Part shown: one piece after another, positions 41,573-54,706 of the stretch
Numbering within the stretch: position 1 is the stretch's first letter
Layout: the number at the start of each line of letters is the position of its first letter
Source: Rhodococcus sp. WMMA185
GTDB lineage: Bacteria; Actinomycetota; Actinomycetes; Mycobacteriales; Mycobacteriaceae
DNA: 64,000 nucleotides
Assembly (NCBI RefSeq): GCF_001767395.1
Contig: NZ_CP017014.1
Coordinates: forward strand, 3,861,012 to 3,925,011
Reading direction: 5' to 3'
The notes under the pieces: generated by a model
The model's database searches: none
What the model saw: only the letters and a program-made list of their open reading frames with translations
What the model was told of the DNA's origin: nothing
Program-made: the position numbers and the translations under genes

Positions 41573-41959
41573 ATGTCCTCGTCGCAGCGCCCCAACCTGG
41601 GTCAGTACATTCGATACACGTTCGGTGGCACACTGCCCGAGTCGATGCAGGACTGGGTCCGCAACGACCTGGTCGGTCCCGGCGCCTCGGTGCGGTACCT
41701 CACGCGGTTCATGCTTCCAGGCGCTCTAGCGCTGCTGCTGTTCCTGCTCATCCCGGGCCCGGTGTGGGTTCCGCTGGCGATGATGGCCCTGCTGCTCATC
41801 CCGCTTCTCTACTTCGCGATCGCTCTGATGAACAACTACCGACGCCACCGCCTGCTCATCCACGGCCTCGACCCGGATCTGGTGAACGAGAGGGCGACGC
41901 GACGCGCGAACCTCACCCGTGCGGACTACGAGCAGCGTCACGGCCGCGCCCTGAGTTAG
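41573..41959 (+). CDS. DUF5313 family membrane protein
   Basis: A 128-residue protein starting RPNLGQYIRYTFGGTLPESMQDWVRNDLVGPGA, with two hydrophobic helices (residues about 45-62 and 65-88) and a basic tail (RRHRLLIHGLDPDLVNERATRRA). This matches the DUF5313 family of mycolata, whose function is unknown. The start is an ATG at 41573. No operon partner is evident. Confidence 0.82.
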   Translation: MSSSQRPNLGQYIRYTFGGTLPESMQDWVRNDLVGPGASVRYLTRFMLPGALALLLFLLIPGPVWVPLAMMALLLIPLLYFAIALMNNYRRHRLLIHGLDPDLVNERATRRANLTRADYEQRHGRALS

Positions 41960-42071
41960 CCACCACCGTTCACCACAACGCTCTGGTATCGCGTTTCGGC
42001 GGGCGATACAGTCGAACTGTCGGATCTGTCGCTGGCCTGCTTGAATGCAATCTCCGCCTCTGAGCCGAACC

Positions 42072-43006
42072 ATGAAACGGGCCGAACCCATGAAACGCTT
42101 CGATCTTCGTAATCGGACTGATCAACTCGATCCAGAGACACAGTACGAGGAGATCTGCCGCGTTCTCGGCACACAGGAATTCCCCTGGGACATCACTCAG
42201 GCGCTCAGCTTCGCACTGTTCCGAACGTATGCCGTACCCACCATCGGGAATCTGTTGTATCAAACGGGCGAGTTCACCGAGCGCGTGCAGAAACGCTATG
42301 ACGACACCGCCCTGATCCTCGACGCCGTCCTCGAAGACGGCATACACAGTGATCGCGGCCGGGCCGCGATCCGTCGCATGAACCAGATGCACGGCTCCTA
42401 CGACATCTCCAATGACGACATGCGATATGTCCTGTCGACGTTCGTTGTCACGCCCGTCCGCTGGATCGACGACTTCGGCTGGCGGAAGCTGACTCGCAAT
42501 GAAATCGTCGCCTCGACGAACTACTACCGGGCACTGGGCAGCCGCATGGGTATCAAACAGATTCCGGAGACTTTCGAGGCGTTCGAGAAGTTCCTGGACG
42601 ACTACGAGCGCGAGCACTTCCTCTTCGACGAGGGCAGCCGCGCCGTGGCAGATTCCACCCTGGACCTTCTGTGCACCTTCCCGCCCAACAATCTCGCACC
42701 CGCAGCCCTGATCAAGCGATTCTCCATGGCGATCATGGACGATCATCTCCTCGACGCGTTCGGCTATCCCCGCCCCTCGCCACTGTTTAGACGTCTGGCT
42801 CGCGGAGCACTGAAGGCACGCGCGCGACTGATTCGCTTCTACCCGGTTCGCACCGTGCCCAAGTTCGCGCGCGACCTGTCCAGCATTCGCAGCTACCCGC
42901 ACGGGTACGAGGTGGAGAAACTGGGCACCTTCCCCACTACTTGCCCGGTTCGCCGCACCACCGAAACCAACTCTGGCGATAGGCATACCGATTCCGGACC
43001 CGAGAA

Positions 43007-43022
<16 letters not shown>
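42072..43022 (+). CDS. MpaB/DUF2236 family oxygenase
   Basis: About 316 residues. The DUF2236 heme-oxygenase pattern is visible: [26 protein letters not shown] with the conserved histidine, [15 protein letters not shown] and the [12 protein letters not shown] segment. Relatives include the latex-clearing protein and mycophenolic-acid oxygenase MpaB. ATG codons at 42045, 42072 and 42090 are all in frame and none has a good ribosome site; 42072 is a compromise. It overlaps the UvrA-like gene tail to tail by 16 bases. Confidence 0.82.
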
Positions 43023-45427
<2,405 letters not shown>

Positions 45428-45546
45428 CCCACTGAGTAGGGATGTACTCGAATCGTTCTCGGACACACCGAGTATTGCAACGGCAACACGCCCATACTGC
45501 CGTAGTGTTCCTGCACGTAAAGACCGTCGAACGGAAGGGATTACGC

Positions 45547-45948
45547 GTGAACTTCTCTCGAGGGACCTTGACAATCGCGGCCCTGGCCGGAGCTGCATCC
45601 ATCGCTCTCGCACCCGCGGCAACCGCCGCACCCGTCTACGAGATCGGCCCCGTACCGCCGATCGGAACCGTCTACTCGAACAACTTGGTGACGCTCGGCG
45701 CGCTGGTCACGCCTACCCCAGCGAACGGGGACGAAACGTCACCCGTCATTCTCGAGATCACCGAACCCGACGGCGAGGTCAATGTTCGATTGATCCCGCT
45801 GACCCTCGGGTTCGGAACGGTGGCAACCAGAATCCACGAAGCCGGCCGGTACACGGCCGTGTTCACGTTCAACCCACCGATCGGCGCCGAAGCCGAGGAA
45901 ACGATCGAGTTCGACGTCGTCCCATCACCCTTTTCGGGAAGCAGCTGA
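45547..45948 (+). CDS. Small secreted protein of unknown function
   Basis: A 133-residue protein from a GTG at 45547 after GGAAGGG. A clear Sec signal peptide (TIAALAGAASIALAPAATAA) is followed by a beta-rich domain (ILEITEPDGEVNVRLIPLTLGFGTVATRI, YTAVFTF) that resembles an immunoglobulin-like strand set. I recognise no family. The 3' end overlaps the NmrA-like gene tail to tail by 24 bases. Confidence 0.72.
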   Translation: MNFSRGTLTIAALAGAASIALAPAATAAPVYEIGPVPPIGTVYSNNLVTLGALVTPTPANGDETSPVILEITEPDGEVNVRLIPLTLGFGTVATRIHEAGRYTAVFTFNPPIGAEAEETIEFDVVPSPFSGSS

Positions 45949-46803
45949 CCCTCCCGGTTTCATCGTCGACTCGACATAGTCGGCGAAGGTCTGCGGAAGC
46001 CGGCCGGTGAGAGCCTCGACATCGCCGGTCACCACCGCCAGCTCGCCCGCACCGATAGCCGCGTACGAGGTCACCCACCCTTCGACCTCGAACGCGGGCG
46101 CGCCGAAGTGGGCACGGGATGCGTAGGCCTCTTCGAGGGTCTCGTTCTCGAACCGCACCGGCCGACCGGTCACCCTCGTGATCGTCTCCGCCGCATCGGC
46201 AAGGGTGAACGCTTCGGGTCCGGTCAACCGATAGGTCGCGCCGTCGTGGTCGCCGTTACCGGTCGCGAGGACCGCGGCTGCGGCATCAGCGACGTCGTCG
46301 GGCGCCACGGCGGAAACTTTGCCGTTGCCGGCCGGACCGCGGATGACGCCTCGGTCGTCCACCATCAACGGGATCATCGACTGGTACCAGCTGTCCTGCA
46401 GGAAGGTGAACTTCAGCCCGCTGCGCCGTATGTGCTGTTCGGTGTAGTAGTGGTCGCGCCCGAACGTGAACGTGCACTCGGGCGCTGCGCCGAGAAACGA
46501 GAGGTAGACGATCCGTTCCACCCCGGCATCACGGGCGGCGTCGACCACTGTGGCGTGCTCTTCTCGTCGAGTGGCACTCTCGTGTCCCGAGACGAGAAAG
46601 AGCAGTCGGACACCGCGCAGTGCGGCCGTCATCGCGCCTGCATCCGCGTAGGTAGCCACGGCGAAAGTGGAGTCGAAGTGCTCGGCGAGCGGCTCGAGGC
46701 GCTGAGAGTTCCGCCCGATCAGGCGGATACCAGCACCGCCGCCCAGCCTCTCGAGTACCTTGCCCCCGATCGAGCCGGTGGCCCCTGTCACTGCGATGGT
46801 CAT
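45925..46803 (-). CDS. NmrA-like NAD(P)-dependent oxidoreductase (quinone reductase QOR2-like)
   Basis: About 292 residues from an ATG at 46803 (46812 is an alternative). [20 protein letters not shown] is the Rossmann start, then [52 protein letters not shown] and [14 protein letters not shown], the pattern of NmrA-like SDR proteins such as QorB. It likely reduces quinones or senses the NADP redox state. Divergent from the RraA-like gene. Confidence 0.85.
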   Translation of the reverse strand: MTIAVTGATGSIGGKVLERLGGGAGIRLIGRNSQRLEPLAEHFDSTFAVATYADAGAMTAALRGVRLLFLVSGHESATRREEHATVVDAARDAGVERIVYLSFLGAAPECTFTFGRDHYYTEQHIRRSGLKFTFLQDSWYQSMIPLMVDDRGVIRGPAGNGKVSAVAPDDVADAAAAVLATGNGDHDGATYRLTGPEAFTLADAAETITRVTGRPVRFENETLEEAYASRAHFGAPAFEVEGWVTSYAAIGAGELAVVTGDVEALTGRLPQTFADYVESTMKPGGSAASRKG

Positions 46804-46845
46804 GGCCAGCATTATCCCAGCGCCCTCACCTCTACTCTGGTCCGT

Positions 46846-47316
46846 ATGACTGAACCCGTAGCAACCGCTGACCTGGCAGATGAGATCGGACCTGAGATTC
46901 GGAGCTGCGATACGCAGTTCGTCCAGTACGGCGGGCGTGACGTGTTTTCCGGCCCCATCACCACCATCAAGTGCTTCCAGGACAATCTGCTGGTCAAGCA
47001 GACACTCAGCGAGCCGGGCAATGGCGGCGTCCTCGTCGTCGATGGTGACGCGAGCGTCCATACAGCGCTGGTCGGAGACATCATCGCCGGACGCGGGGTC
47101 GACAACGGGTGGGCCGGAGTGATCGTCAATGGCGCAGTCCGCGACTCGGCGATCCTGAAGACCCTCGACATCGGGGTCAAAGCACTCGGCACCAATCCTC
47201 GCAAGAGCACCCAAACCGGTTCGGGCGAGAAGAACGTGCCGGTCGAGATCGGCGGAGTGACATTCAACCCTGGCGAGACCGTCTACAGCGACCAGGACGG
47301 CGTCGTCGTCCGCTGA
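46846..47316 (+). CDS. RraA family protein
   Basis: A 156-residue protein. [24 protein letters not shown] at the start, [31 protein letters not shown] and [17 protein letters not shown] match RraA. In E. coli RraA inhibits RNase E; many family members are instead 4-hydroxy-4-methyl-2-oxoglutarate aldolases, and the same residues serve both. Name by family only. It is followed by the M20 peptidase after 24 bases, probably in one operon. Confidence 0.87.
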   Translation: MTEPVATADLADEIGPEIRSCDTQFVQYGGRDVFSGPITTIKCFQDNLLVKQTLSEPGNGGVLVVDGDASVHTALVGDIIAGRGVDNGWAGVIVNGAVRDSAILKTLDIGVKALGTNPRKSTQTGSGEKNVPVEIGGVTFNPGETVYSDQDGVVVR

Positions 47317-47340
47317 TTCGTCGCTTTCGAGGAGGCAGTG

Positions 47341-48696
47341 ATGTCGGACGAGATCCGGTCCAGAGTGGCCGAACTGATGCCTACGGCACGTGACCAACTC
47401 GCGACGCTGGTCGGCATGCGTTCGGTGGCCGATCCGCGGCAGTTCCCGCCGGAGGAATGTACTCGCGCGGCCGAATGGGTCAGGGACGCGTTCATCGCAG
47501 CCGGAATCGGACAGGTGGACCTGCTGCCGACATCCGACGGATCACTCGCAGTCGTAGGGCACCAACCCGGACCGGAAGGCGCGCCCACGGTCCTGCTCTA
47601 CAGCCACTACGACGTTCAGCCTCCCGGAGACGAGACACTCTGGGACACAGATCCTTTCACCCTCACCGAGCGGGATGGACGCTGGTACGGCCGTGGTGCG
47701 GCCGACTGCAAGGGCAACGTCGTGATGCACCTGCTGGCGCTGCGAGCGCTCGGCACGCCGCTGCCCGTCGGAATCAGGATCGTCGTCGAAGGATCCGAGG
47801 AGATGGGCACCGGCGGGCTCGAGAACCTCGTCGAGGCCAGGCCGGAACTGTTCGATGCCGACATGATCCTCATCGGCGATGTCGGAAACGCTGAGGTCGG
47901 GAGTCCGACCGTCACGACCACGCTGCGCGGCATCGCGAACGTCGTGGTGCACGTCGAGACCCTTGCCGGAGAGGTGCACTCCGGCATGTTCGGCGGGCCC
48001 GCCCCGGACGCGCTCGCAGCGCTCGTACGGATACTCGCCACGCTACGAGACGAGGAGGGAAACACCGTCGTCGACGGTGTGGAATCCGACCAGACGTGGA
48101 CGGGGGTGGAGTATCCCGAGGCGCAGTTCCGCACCGACGCAGGAGTTCTCGATGGCGTCGGCCTGACCGGTTCGGGATCCGTGTCGGACGCCGTGTGGGC
48201 GCAGCCGACCCTGACGATCCTCGGCATCGACTGCCCGCCGGTGGTCGGATCCGCGGCCGCCATCCAACCGCGCGCTTCGGCCCGGCTGAATCTCCGTGTG
48301 CCGCCGGGAATGGATCCACAGATGGCACAGGACGCGCTCGCGGCGCATCTCGAGAACGCCGCGCCGTGGGGTGCGCGGGTGACCGTGGAACCCGAAGCGA
48401 TCGGTTCGCCGTTCCGGGCCGGCGCCGACGGTCCGGGTTACACCGCCCTCGGAGCGGCGATGGAAGAGGCTTTCGGCAAGAAACTTGGAAGCGTCGGGCA
48501 CGGCGGATCGATCCCACTGTGCAACGTCTTGTCCGCCATGGTGCCGAACGCGGAGATCGCCCTGATCGGGGTGGAGGAACCGCGCTGCCTCATTCACGCA
48601 CCCAACGAGAGTGTCGATCCGAGCGAAATCCGAAACCTCGCGGTCGCCGAAGCACTGTTCCTGCAGCGATTCGCGACCGTCGACCGTCACGGCTGA
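47341..48696 (+). CDS. M20 family metallodipeptidase
   Basis: A 451-residue protein from the ATG at 47341, five bases after GAGGAGG. The zinc ligands and catalytic residues are in [23 protein letters not shown] (His, Asp), [18 protein letters not shown] (Asp), [19 protein letters not shown] (catalytic and ligand Glu), and [10 protein letters not shown] with [11 protein letters not shown] (last ligands). The dimerisation domain is inserted between. M20 members hydrolyse dipeptides or related amides in the cytoplasm. Overlaps the S4 gene tail to tail by ten bases. Confidence 0.88.
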   Translation: MSDEIRSRVAELMPTARDQLATLVGMRSVADPRQFPPEECTRAAEWVRDAFIAAGIGQVDLLPTSDGSLAVVGHQPGPEGAPTVLLYSHYDVQPPGDETLWDTDPFTLTERDGRWYGRGAADCKGNVVMHLLALRALGTPLPVGIRIVVEGSEEMGTGGLENLVEARPELFDADMILIGDVGNAEVGSPTVTTTLRGIANVVVHVETLAGEVHSGMFGGPAPDALAALVRILATLRDEEGNTVVDGVESDQTWTGVEYPEAQFRTDAGVLDGVGLTGSGSVSDAVWAQPTLTILGIDCPPVVGSAAAIQPRASARLNLRVPPGMDPQMAQDALAAHLENAAPWGARVTVEPEAIGSPFRAGADGPGYTALGAAMEEAFGKKLGSVGHGGSIPLCNVLSAMVPNAEIALIGVEEPRCLIHAPNESVDPSEIRNLAVAEALFLQRFATVDRHG

Positions 48697-48914
48697 GAAC
48701 TCACCCGCGCGGTCATCCCACCGATCTCCACGACGTCGCCGTCGCGCAACTGCCGGCCCCGCCGCACCTCGACCTCATCGTTCACCGTCACCAGACCGTC
48801 GGCGATCACCTCTTTCGCCTCGGCGCCCGACTCGATGAGGTTGGCGAGTTTGAGGAACTGGCCCAGACGGATGGATTCGTCTCGGATCGGCACGGCGTCA
48901 GGAGTGTCGGACAT
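48687..48914 (-). CDS. S4 domain RNA-binding protein (YbcJ-like)
   Basis: A 75-residue protein made almost wholly of an S4 domain: [48 protein letters not shown]. Single-domain S4 proteins bind structured RNA and are often linked to ribosome quality control or assembly. The start ATG at 48914 is preceded by GATGATAGAGGC. The longer frame upstream reads through the lysX gene on the other strand and is not real. Confidence 0.85.
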   Translation of the reverse strand: MSDTPDAVPIRDESIRLGQFLKLANLIESGAEAKEVIADGLVTVNDEVEVRRGRQLRDGDVVEIGGMTARVSSQP

Positions 48915-49022
48915 GCCTCTATCATCCCTCTCCACCCAAATCGCATCCCGACGGCTCACACTGAACACTGGAAAGTAACCAGTGATCGCGCTCCACCTCT
49001 CTCGCCGGGAAGGAAACGCTCG

Positions 49023-52000
49023 ATGGCAGCTAGCACGGAGGCACACCACACGTCGGGGGCCGAGGCGACGTCCGAGCCGGAAGCGGGCAACACCACGCCA
49101 CGGACCGGGCTTGCTCCGGGCTCGAAGACACGGACCGGGCTTGCTCCGGGCTCGAAGACAAGGCGCGGGCGTGCTCCGGGCTCGAAGAACGCATATCTGC
49201 ACCAGGTTCCCCACATCTCGGGGCTGATCCTGGGCGTCTTCTCGGTGCTGGTGTTCTTGTGGAGCCTCTCCCCCGTCCTGCGGTACTACATCGATGCGCC
49301 GCGGAACTACGTGGACACCTACTATTTCGATGCCCCCGACACGAGCCTTTCCTGGGCGCTCGTGGTCGGCCTGCTCGCGGCGGCATTGGCCAGCCGCAAA
49401 CGCATCGCGTGGTGGCTGCTCACGCTTTATCTGGCTGTCTTCCTAGCACTCAACGTCGCCGTGGCGATCACAGACCGCAACCCGAACGCAGCAATTGCCG
49501 CGGCCGTGCAGTTGGTGGTCATCGGGATCCTCATTGCCGCAAGGCCAGAGTTCTACACACGCGTGCGTCGCGGCGCCGGCTGGAAGGCGCTCGGGGTGCT
49601 GCTGGTCGGTTTTGGCGTGGGGACCGTCATCGGCTGGGGCCTCGTCGAACTGTTCCCGGGCTCCCTCGAGGCAGACGATCGCTTCCTGTGGGCGTTCAAT
49701 CGGGTCACCGCGCTGGCCTCGATAGACAATACGCAGTTTTCCGGCCAGCCCAACGGCTTCGTCAACACGCTGCTCGGCCTGTTCGGCGCACTCGCACTCC
49801 TCGCTGCCGTGATCACCCTGTTCCGCTCTCAACGCTCCCACAATGCACTCACCGGCAACGACGAGTCGGCACTGCGCGGGCTCCTGCAGCAGTACGGCGA
49901 AGACGACTCACTCGGCTACTTCGCCACCCGCCGCGACAAGGCCGTCGTCTTTGCGCCCAGCGGCAAGGCCGCCATCACCTACCGCGTCGAGATCGGCGTC
50001 TGCCTCGCCAGCGGCGATCCGATCGGCGACCCGGAGGCGTGGCCGCATGCGATCGCGGCCTGGCAGGCACTCGCCTCTCGGTACGGTTGGGCGACCGCGG
50101 TGATGGGCACCAGCGAAGCCGGTGCTACCGCCTACAACAAGGCGGGTCTCACCGTGCTCCAACTCGGCGACGAGGCCGTCTTGCGGACCCGCGAGTTCAG
50201 TCTCAACGGACGTGACATGCGGCAGGTTCGACAGGCCGTCACCCGGGCGCGGCGCCAAGGGGTCAAAGTCCGAATCAGGCGACACCGGGATGTGCCCGCA
50301 GAGGAGATGGCGCAGACCATTCGGCTCGCGGACGCCTGGCGCGACACCGAGAACGAGCGCGGATTCTCGATGGCTCTCGGCCGCCTCGGCGACCGCCTCG
50401 ACGGGGATTGCCTGTTGGTGCAGGCGATCGACGCGGGCGATGAGATAGTCGGCGTCCTCTCGCTGGTGCCCTGGGGTCCGATGGGTGTCTCGCTCGATCT
50501 GATGCGCCGCAAACCCACATCGCCCAACGGTGTGGTCGAATTGATGATTACCGAACTCGCTACCACCTCTGAGCAATTCGGCATTACCAAGGTATCGCTG
50601 AACTTCGCCGTCTTTCGCTCGGTATTCGCGGAAGGCTCCCGAATCGGCGCGGGGCCCATCTTGCGGATCTGGCGGTCGATCCTCGTCTTCTTCTCACGAT
50701 GGTGGCAGCTCGAGGCGTTGTACCGATCCAATGTGAAGTATCAGCCCGAATGGGTACCGCGCTACCTGTGCTTCGAAGACAACCGCGAACTGCTGCGCGT
50801 CGGATTCGCATCAGCCGTCGCGGAAGGGTTCGTGACTCTGCCGAAGTTCGGCCGCTCCGGAACCCAGGACGCCATCGCGCACACCGGCACTCACGCATCG
50901 GTCCCCGCGGCGCTGGTCGCGGCGGAGGGACTGCGCGCGGATGGCAGCGCACCCCACGAAGTACTCCGGCCGACGCCGATCGGCCCGAAACGTCCCGAGC
51001 AGGTGCGCGTGCGACTCGACAAACTCGAGGCCTTCGCCGAGGCGGGCATCGACGCGTACCCGGTCGCCTATCCGCCGACCCACACCGTGGCAGCAGCGTC
51101 GAAGTCCCCGGAGGGCACGACGGTTCGCATCGCCGGCCGCTTGCTCCGGATCCGCGACTACGGCGGTGTCGTATTCGTGGTGATTCGGGACTGGTCGGGT
51201 GACATCCAGATTCTCGTCGACGAGGCGAGGGTCGGTACCGATCGCATCCGTGCGTTTGCCACCGAGTTCGACCTCGGCGACCTGGTCGCAGTGGCCGGTG
51301 TCATCGGATACAGCCGCCGTGGGGTGCTGTCGCTGCTGGCGAACGAGTGGCGCATCACCGGCAAGTGCCTGCATCCGCTACCCGACAAGTGGAAGGGCCT
51401 GTCGGACCCGGAGACTCGCGTACGACAGCGGTACATCGACCTCGCAATCAATGTCAAAGCCCGGCGTCTCCTCGAGGCCCGCAGCGCAATCGTCAAGTCG
51501 CTTCGTGACTCCCTCGGAAGCCGCGGATTCCTCGAAGTGGAGACGCCGATTCTCCAGCAGGCACACGGCGGCGCCCATGCAGCACCGTTCCTGACCCATA
51601 TCAACGCCTACAACCTCGACCTGTACCTGCGGATTGCACCGGAGCTGTACCTCAAACGCCTGTGTGTGGCGGGTGTGGAGAAGGTCTTCGAGATCGGCCG
51701 CGTGTTCCGCAACGAGGGCGTCGACTACAAGCACAACCCGGAGTTCACCATCCTCGAGGCGTACGAGGCGCACAGCGATTACGAGAAGATGATGGTGCTG
51801 TGCCGAGAACTCATTCAGGCAGCGGCCAGGGCCGCGCACGGACGTGAGGTGGTCAAGCGACCCGGACCGGGCGGCACCTTGATCGAGGTGGATATCTCCG
51901 GCGAGTGGCCGGTAAAGACCATGCATCAGGCTATTGCGGACAAGATCGACGCCGATGTCTCACCCACTACTCCGCTCGCGGACCTGCAACGGTTCTGCGA

Positions 52001-52448
52001 TGAATACGAGATCCCCTACCAGACCACCTGGGACGCTGGGGAGGTCGCGCAGGAGATGTACGAACACTTGGTTGAGAACCACACCGAGTTCCCCACCTTC
52101 TACACGAACTTCCCGACGTCGATGTCGCCGCTGACGCGCCCCCATCCCACAATCCCGGGGGTGGCGGCCAAGTGGGATCTGGTGGCGTGGGGCATCGAAC
52201 TCGGTACGGCCTACAGCGAGTTGACGGACCCGGTGGATCAGCGCAGGCGACTCACCGAGCAGTCCATGCTCGCCGCAGGCGGCGACGAAGAGGCGATGGA
52301 CCTCGACGAGGATTTCCTGGAAGCCCTCGAGCACGCCATGCCTCCGACCGGCGGACTCGGCGTGGGTGTTGATCGGGTGGTTATGCTCATCACCGGTGGC
52401 AGCATCCGCGAGTCTCTCGCCTTCCCGCTGGCCAAGCCCAAGCAATGA
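49023..52448 (+). CDS. lysX: Bifunctional lysylphosphatidylglycerol synthetase / lysine-tRNA ligase LysX
   Basis: A 1141-residue fusion. Six or seven transmembrane helices (residues about 60-280) lead to an MprF-like DUF2156 domain (about 290-600; [20 protein letters not shown]). An OB-fold follows (about 695-790, [16 protein letters not shown]) and then a class II lysyl-tRNA synthetase core: motif 1 near 800, motif 2 [20 protein letters not shown] near 895 and motif 3 [15 protein letters not shown] near 1110. It charges tRNA with lysine and transfers lysine to phosphatidylglycerol, protecting mycolata against cationic peptides. Three 10-residue repeats precede the first helix. Start at ATG 49023 after GGAAGGAAA. 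Confidence 0.93.
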   Translation: MAASTEAHHTSGAEATSEPEAGNTTPRTGLAPGSKTRTGLAPGSKTRRGRAPGSKNAYLHQVPHISGLILGVFSVLVFLWSLSPVLRYYIDAPRNYVDTYYFDAPDTSLSWALVVGLLAAALASRKRIAWWLLTLYLAVFLALNVAVAITDRNPNAAIAAAVQLVVIGILIAARPEFYTRVRRGAGWKALGVLLVGFGVGTVIGWGLVELFPGSLEADDRFLWAFNRVTALASIDNTQFSGQPNGFVNTLLGLFGALALLAAVITLFRSQRSHNALTGNDESALRGLLQQYGEDDSLGYFATRRDKAVVFAPSGKAAITYRVEIGVCLASGDPIGDPEAWPHAIAAWQALASRYGWATAVMGTSEAGATAYNKAGLTVLQLGDEAVLRTREFSLNGRDMRQVRQAVTRARRQGVKVRIRRHRDVPAEEMAQTIRLADAWRDTENERGFSMALGRLGDRLDGDCLLVQAIDAGDEIVGVLSLVPWGPMGVSLDLMRRKPTSPNGVVELMITELATTSEQFGITKVSLNFAVFRSVFAEGSRIGAGPILRIWRSILVFFSRWWQLEALYRSNVKYQPEWVPRYLCFEDNRELLRVGFASAVAEGFVTLPKFGRSGTQDAIAHTGTHASVPAALVAAEGLRADGSAPHEVLRPTPIGPKRPEQVRVRLDKLEAFAEAGIDAYPVAYPPTHTVAAASKSPEGTTVRIAGRLLRIRDYGGVVFVVIRDWSGDIQILVDEARVGTDRIRAFATEFDLGDLVAVAGVIGYSRRGVLSLLANEWRITGKCLHPLPDKWKGLSDPETRVRQRYIDLAINVKARRLLEARSAIVKSLRDSLGSRGFLEVETPILQQAHGGAHAAPFLTHINAYNLDLYLRIAPELYLKRLCVAGVEKVFEIGRVFRNEGVDYKHNPEFTILEAYEAHSDYEKMMVLCRELIQAAARAAHGREVVKRPGPGGTLIEVDISGEWPVKTMHQAIADKIDADVSPTTPLADLQRFCDEYEIPYQTTWDAGEVAQEMYEHLVENHTEFPTFYTNFPTSMSPLTRPHPTIPGVAAKWDLVAWGIELGTAYSELTDPVDQRRRLTEQSMLAAGGDEEAMDLDEDFLEALEHAMPPTGGLGVGVDRVVMLITGGSIRESLAFPLAKPKQ
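49099..49188 (+). repeat. 30-bp tandem repeat (three units) in lysX
   Basis: Units at 49099-49128, 49129-49158 and 49159-49188 code ([10 protein letters not shown])-like decapeptides in the cytoplasmic N-terminal tail of LysX. The first two units are identical; the third differs at a few positions. The repeat is in phase, so copy number can vary without harming the enzyme. Confidence 0.88.
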
Positions 52449-52480
52449 TGTACCGAAGTCACTGCACTTTGGTTAGCGAT

Positions 52481-52496
52481 GGTTCCACGTGAAACC
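52481..52496. promoter_or_regulatory. parS-like sequence
   Basis: GGTTCCACGTGAAACC is one base away from the 14-base core GTTTCACGTGAAAC bound by chromosomal ParB proteins. It lies between lysX and the next gene and contains that gene's GTG start codon. Whether it binds ParB or is a chance match cannot be decided here. Confidence 0.45.
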
Positions 52497-53325
52497 TCCA
52501 GGGGAAACCATTCTGGGGGTGCATGTGGTGGTTGACGGCAAGGGCCCACCGGTCGTTCTATACGGCGGCCTCGGCGGAAACTGGTTCGACTGGGACGGAG
52601 TCGCAGCGCAACTGTCCCGCGATCACCGAGTCGTTCGGATCGACCGTCCGGGGTACGGCCTGAGTCCGACGTCGAATGAACCGCCGACTGTCCAGGGCGA
52701 GGCACAGCGTATCCGTGCTGTGCTCGCCCAACTCGCCATCACCGAGCCGGCGATCGTCGTAGGTCACTCACTCGGCGGGATCTATGCCGAGGCATTCGCG
52801 CGTCTATACCCCCGGCAGACGTCGGCGGTGTTGCTACTCGATGCGACCGTTCCGAAACGGCGGCGCCTGCTCGTACCCACACGGTGGCGGGTGGAGACCG
52901 GCCGACGGATCGCTCATGCCGCCAGCCTCGCGGGGCTCCAGCACGCACTCGGCCCGGGTGTGTACCGCCTGCTGAATCATTCGAAGCCGCCCGACGGGAT
53001 ACCACCACCCATGCAGGCGTGGATCGATCGCGTCGTCCGCGAGCCCGCCTACCTCGAGGCCTCGATCGTGGAGAACGCGTCGTATCCCGAGCTCGTTCAC
53101 CAACTGCTCGATTTACGTGAGGGAACGATGCTCACCGCACCGGTCGTCGTCGCGGCTGCCGACTCCGCCAGCCGGACACCGTGGGGGTGGGTGTGGATCA
53201 GGACGCAGCAACGTTTCGCGGAGGCCCTCGGCGCAGACTTCCGGGTGGTGCGGCCCGCGAAGCACCACGCCATGATCGACCAACCGGACCAGATCGCGGC
53301 ACTGGTGAGGGGCCTGTCGGGGTGA
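52489..53325 (+). CDS. Alpha/beta hydrolase
   Basis: A 278-residue hydrolase from a GTG at 52489. VVLYGGLGGNWFDWDGVAAQL is the oxyanion region, VVGHSLGGIYAEAFARLYP the nucleophile elbow, and KHHAMIDQPDQ near the end the histidine. The acid is probably in APVVVAAADSAS. The gene start lies inside a parS-like palindrome and lacks a normal ribosome site, so the true start may be further downstream or a leaderless message is used. Possibly cotranscribed with the next gene. Confidence 0.83.
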   Translation: MKPPGETILGVHVVVDGKGPPVVLYGGLGGNWFDWDGVAAQLSRDHRVVRIDRPGYGLSPTSNEPPTVQGEAQRIRAVLAQLAITEPAIVVGHSLGGIYAEAFARLYPRQTSAVLLLDATVPKRRRLLVPTRWRVETGRRIAHAASLAGLQHALGPGVYRLLNHSKPPDGIPPPMQAWIDRVVREPAYLEASIVENASYPELVHQLLDLREGTMLTAPVVVAAADSASRTPWGWVWIRTQQRFAEALGADFRVVRPAKHHAMIDQPDQIAALVRGLSG

Positions 53326-53355
53326 TGCGCACTGCGTCGGCTCTCACGTGGCATC

Positions 53356-53964
53356 GTGTTCGGCGTGCAACTGCTACTCATCCGCCACGCGCTGCCCGAA
53401 CTGGTCGCCACGTCCGACGGCCACGCGGACCCCGCGCTGACAGAGGAAGGCCACGCCCAGGCCGCGCGCCTGCCCGCAGCACTGGCCCCGTATCGCATTG
53501 CGCGGATAGCAAGCAGCCCGCAGCGCCGGGCAATCGAGACCGCGGCTCCCCTGGCCGACGCACTGAACCTGCCCGTCACCGAGCACCTCGGCCTCGCCGA
53601 ATACGACTACGGCCTCGGCGTCTATATCCCGTTTCACGAAGCCGAGGCCCGCGTCCCCGAGACTTTCGCCCGGATCCGGGCCGGACATTTCCCGGACTTC
53701 GTCGATCCCGAGGCGTTCCGGAACCGGGTGTTCGAGGCGATCGAGAAAATCGTCGACGATTCCGACCACGAGGACACCGTCGCGGTGTTCGCGCACGGCG
53801 GCGTCATCAACGTTTACCTGCAGGAACTCCTCGGACTCGACCGTCCGCTGGTGTTTCCGATCGAGTACGTATCGCTGACCCGGATACTCGTCTCACGCAC
53901 TGGCGCACGCCGGGTCGCGTCGGTCAACGAGACCGGTCACATTCGAGACATGTTGCGGCGGTAG
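53356..53964 (+). CDS. Histidine phosphatase (phosphoglycerate mutase-like) family protein
   Basis: A 202-residue protein. The phosphohistidine motif is LLLIRHALPEL (RHA), with IASSPQRRAIETAAPLADAL, the second conserved arginine, and TVAVFAHGGVINVYLQELLG, the late histidine. Such proteins are phosphatases of metabolites or proteins. The start is one of two GTG codons (53356 or 53365). It follows the hydrolase gene after 30 bases. Confidence 0.87.
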   Translation: MFGVQLLLIRHALPELVATSDGHADPALTEEGHAQAARLPAALAPYRIARIASSPQRRAIETAAPLADALNLPVTEHLGLAEYDYGLGVYIPFHEAEARVPETFARIRAGHFPDFVDPEAFRNRVFEAIEKIVDDSDHEDTVAVFAHGGVINVYLQELLGLDRPLVFPIEYVSLTRILVSRTGARRVASVNETGHIRDMLRR

Positions 53965-53968
53965 GCCG

Positions 53969-54706
53969 CTAAGACTGGCCGAGTCGGGCGCCGAACCACT
54001 CCAAGGTGTGGGACCAGGCTCCGGCCGCGGCGTCGGGGTTGAACACAGCCGGACGATCGTCGCAGTTGAAGCCGTGGTCGGCGTCGGGGTACCGCACGAT
54101 TTCGGTGGCCACCGCCGCGTTCGCTGCCGCCTTGCGCAACTCCTCGACATCCGTGACGGGGATTCCCTTGTCGCGGTCTCCGAACAAGCCCAGCCACGGG
54201 GTTTGCAGGTCTGCCGCGACCTCGAGCATCGACCGATAGCCGAAACGACCCTGGCTGATTCCACCGCCGTAGTACGTAGCCGCCGCCCCGAGCTCACGCC
54301 GCACAGCAGTGTGGAAGGCGACGGTTCCGCCCATGCAGAAACCCACGATTGCCGTGTCGAGGGGAGCGATCGATGCCGCCGCGAGCACCTCGATTGCGGC
54401 GTCGACGTCCTCGTCGATGGCCGTGGCCTCGAGCTTGCCCATCAACGGCATAGCGGTTTCGAGGTCGTCGTATGCCACCACCGGGTCGCCACTTCGATGG
54501 AACAGGTGCGGTGCGACAGCGTGGTATCCGGCGCTAGCGAAGCGACGACAGACGTCGGTGATGTGCTCGGTGACGCCGAACGCTTCCTGGATGACAACGA
54601 CGCCCCCGCGGGCCGGTCCGTTGGGCGTGATACTGGTCACTGGTGCGGTCACGGAATCCAACGTACGCGAATTCGAGACAACGCCCTCGGGAAGCGCAGC
54701 GCTCAC
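53969..54706 (-). CDS. Dienelactone hydrolase family protein
   Basis: A 245-residue protein. VVVIQEAFGVTEHITDVCRRFASAGYHAVAPHLFHR carries the family's Glu and the following helix, AIVGFCMGGTVAFHTAV the cysteine nucleophile, and PDADHGFNCDDRPAV the Asp/His residues. Many members act on lactones or other esters; few have known substrates. The start GTG overlaps the stop of the preceding gene by four bases (GTGA), showing coupling. Confidence 0.88.
   Translation of the reverse strand: MSAALPEGVVSNSRTLDSVTAPVTSITPNGPARGGVVVIQEAFGVTEHITDVCRRFASAGYHAVAPHLFHRSGDPVVAYDDLETAMPLMGKLEATAIDEDVDAAIEVLAAASIAPLDTAIVGFCMGGTVAFHTAVRRELGAAATYYGGGISQGRFGYRSMLEVAADLQTPWLGLFGDRDKGIPVTDVEELRKAAANAAVATEIVRYPDADHGFNCDDRPAVFNPDAAAGAWSHTLEWFGARLGQS

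Noticed and set aside
48096..49022. Upstream extension of the lysX frame across the M20 peptidase gene
   Set aside because: Open only because of GC bias; the residues are not LysX-like and the ATG at 49023 has a ribosome site.
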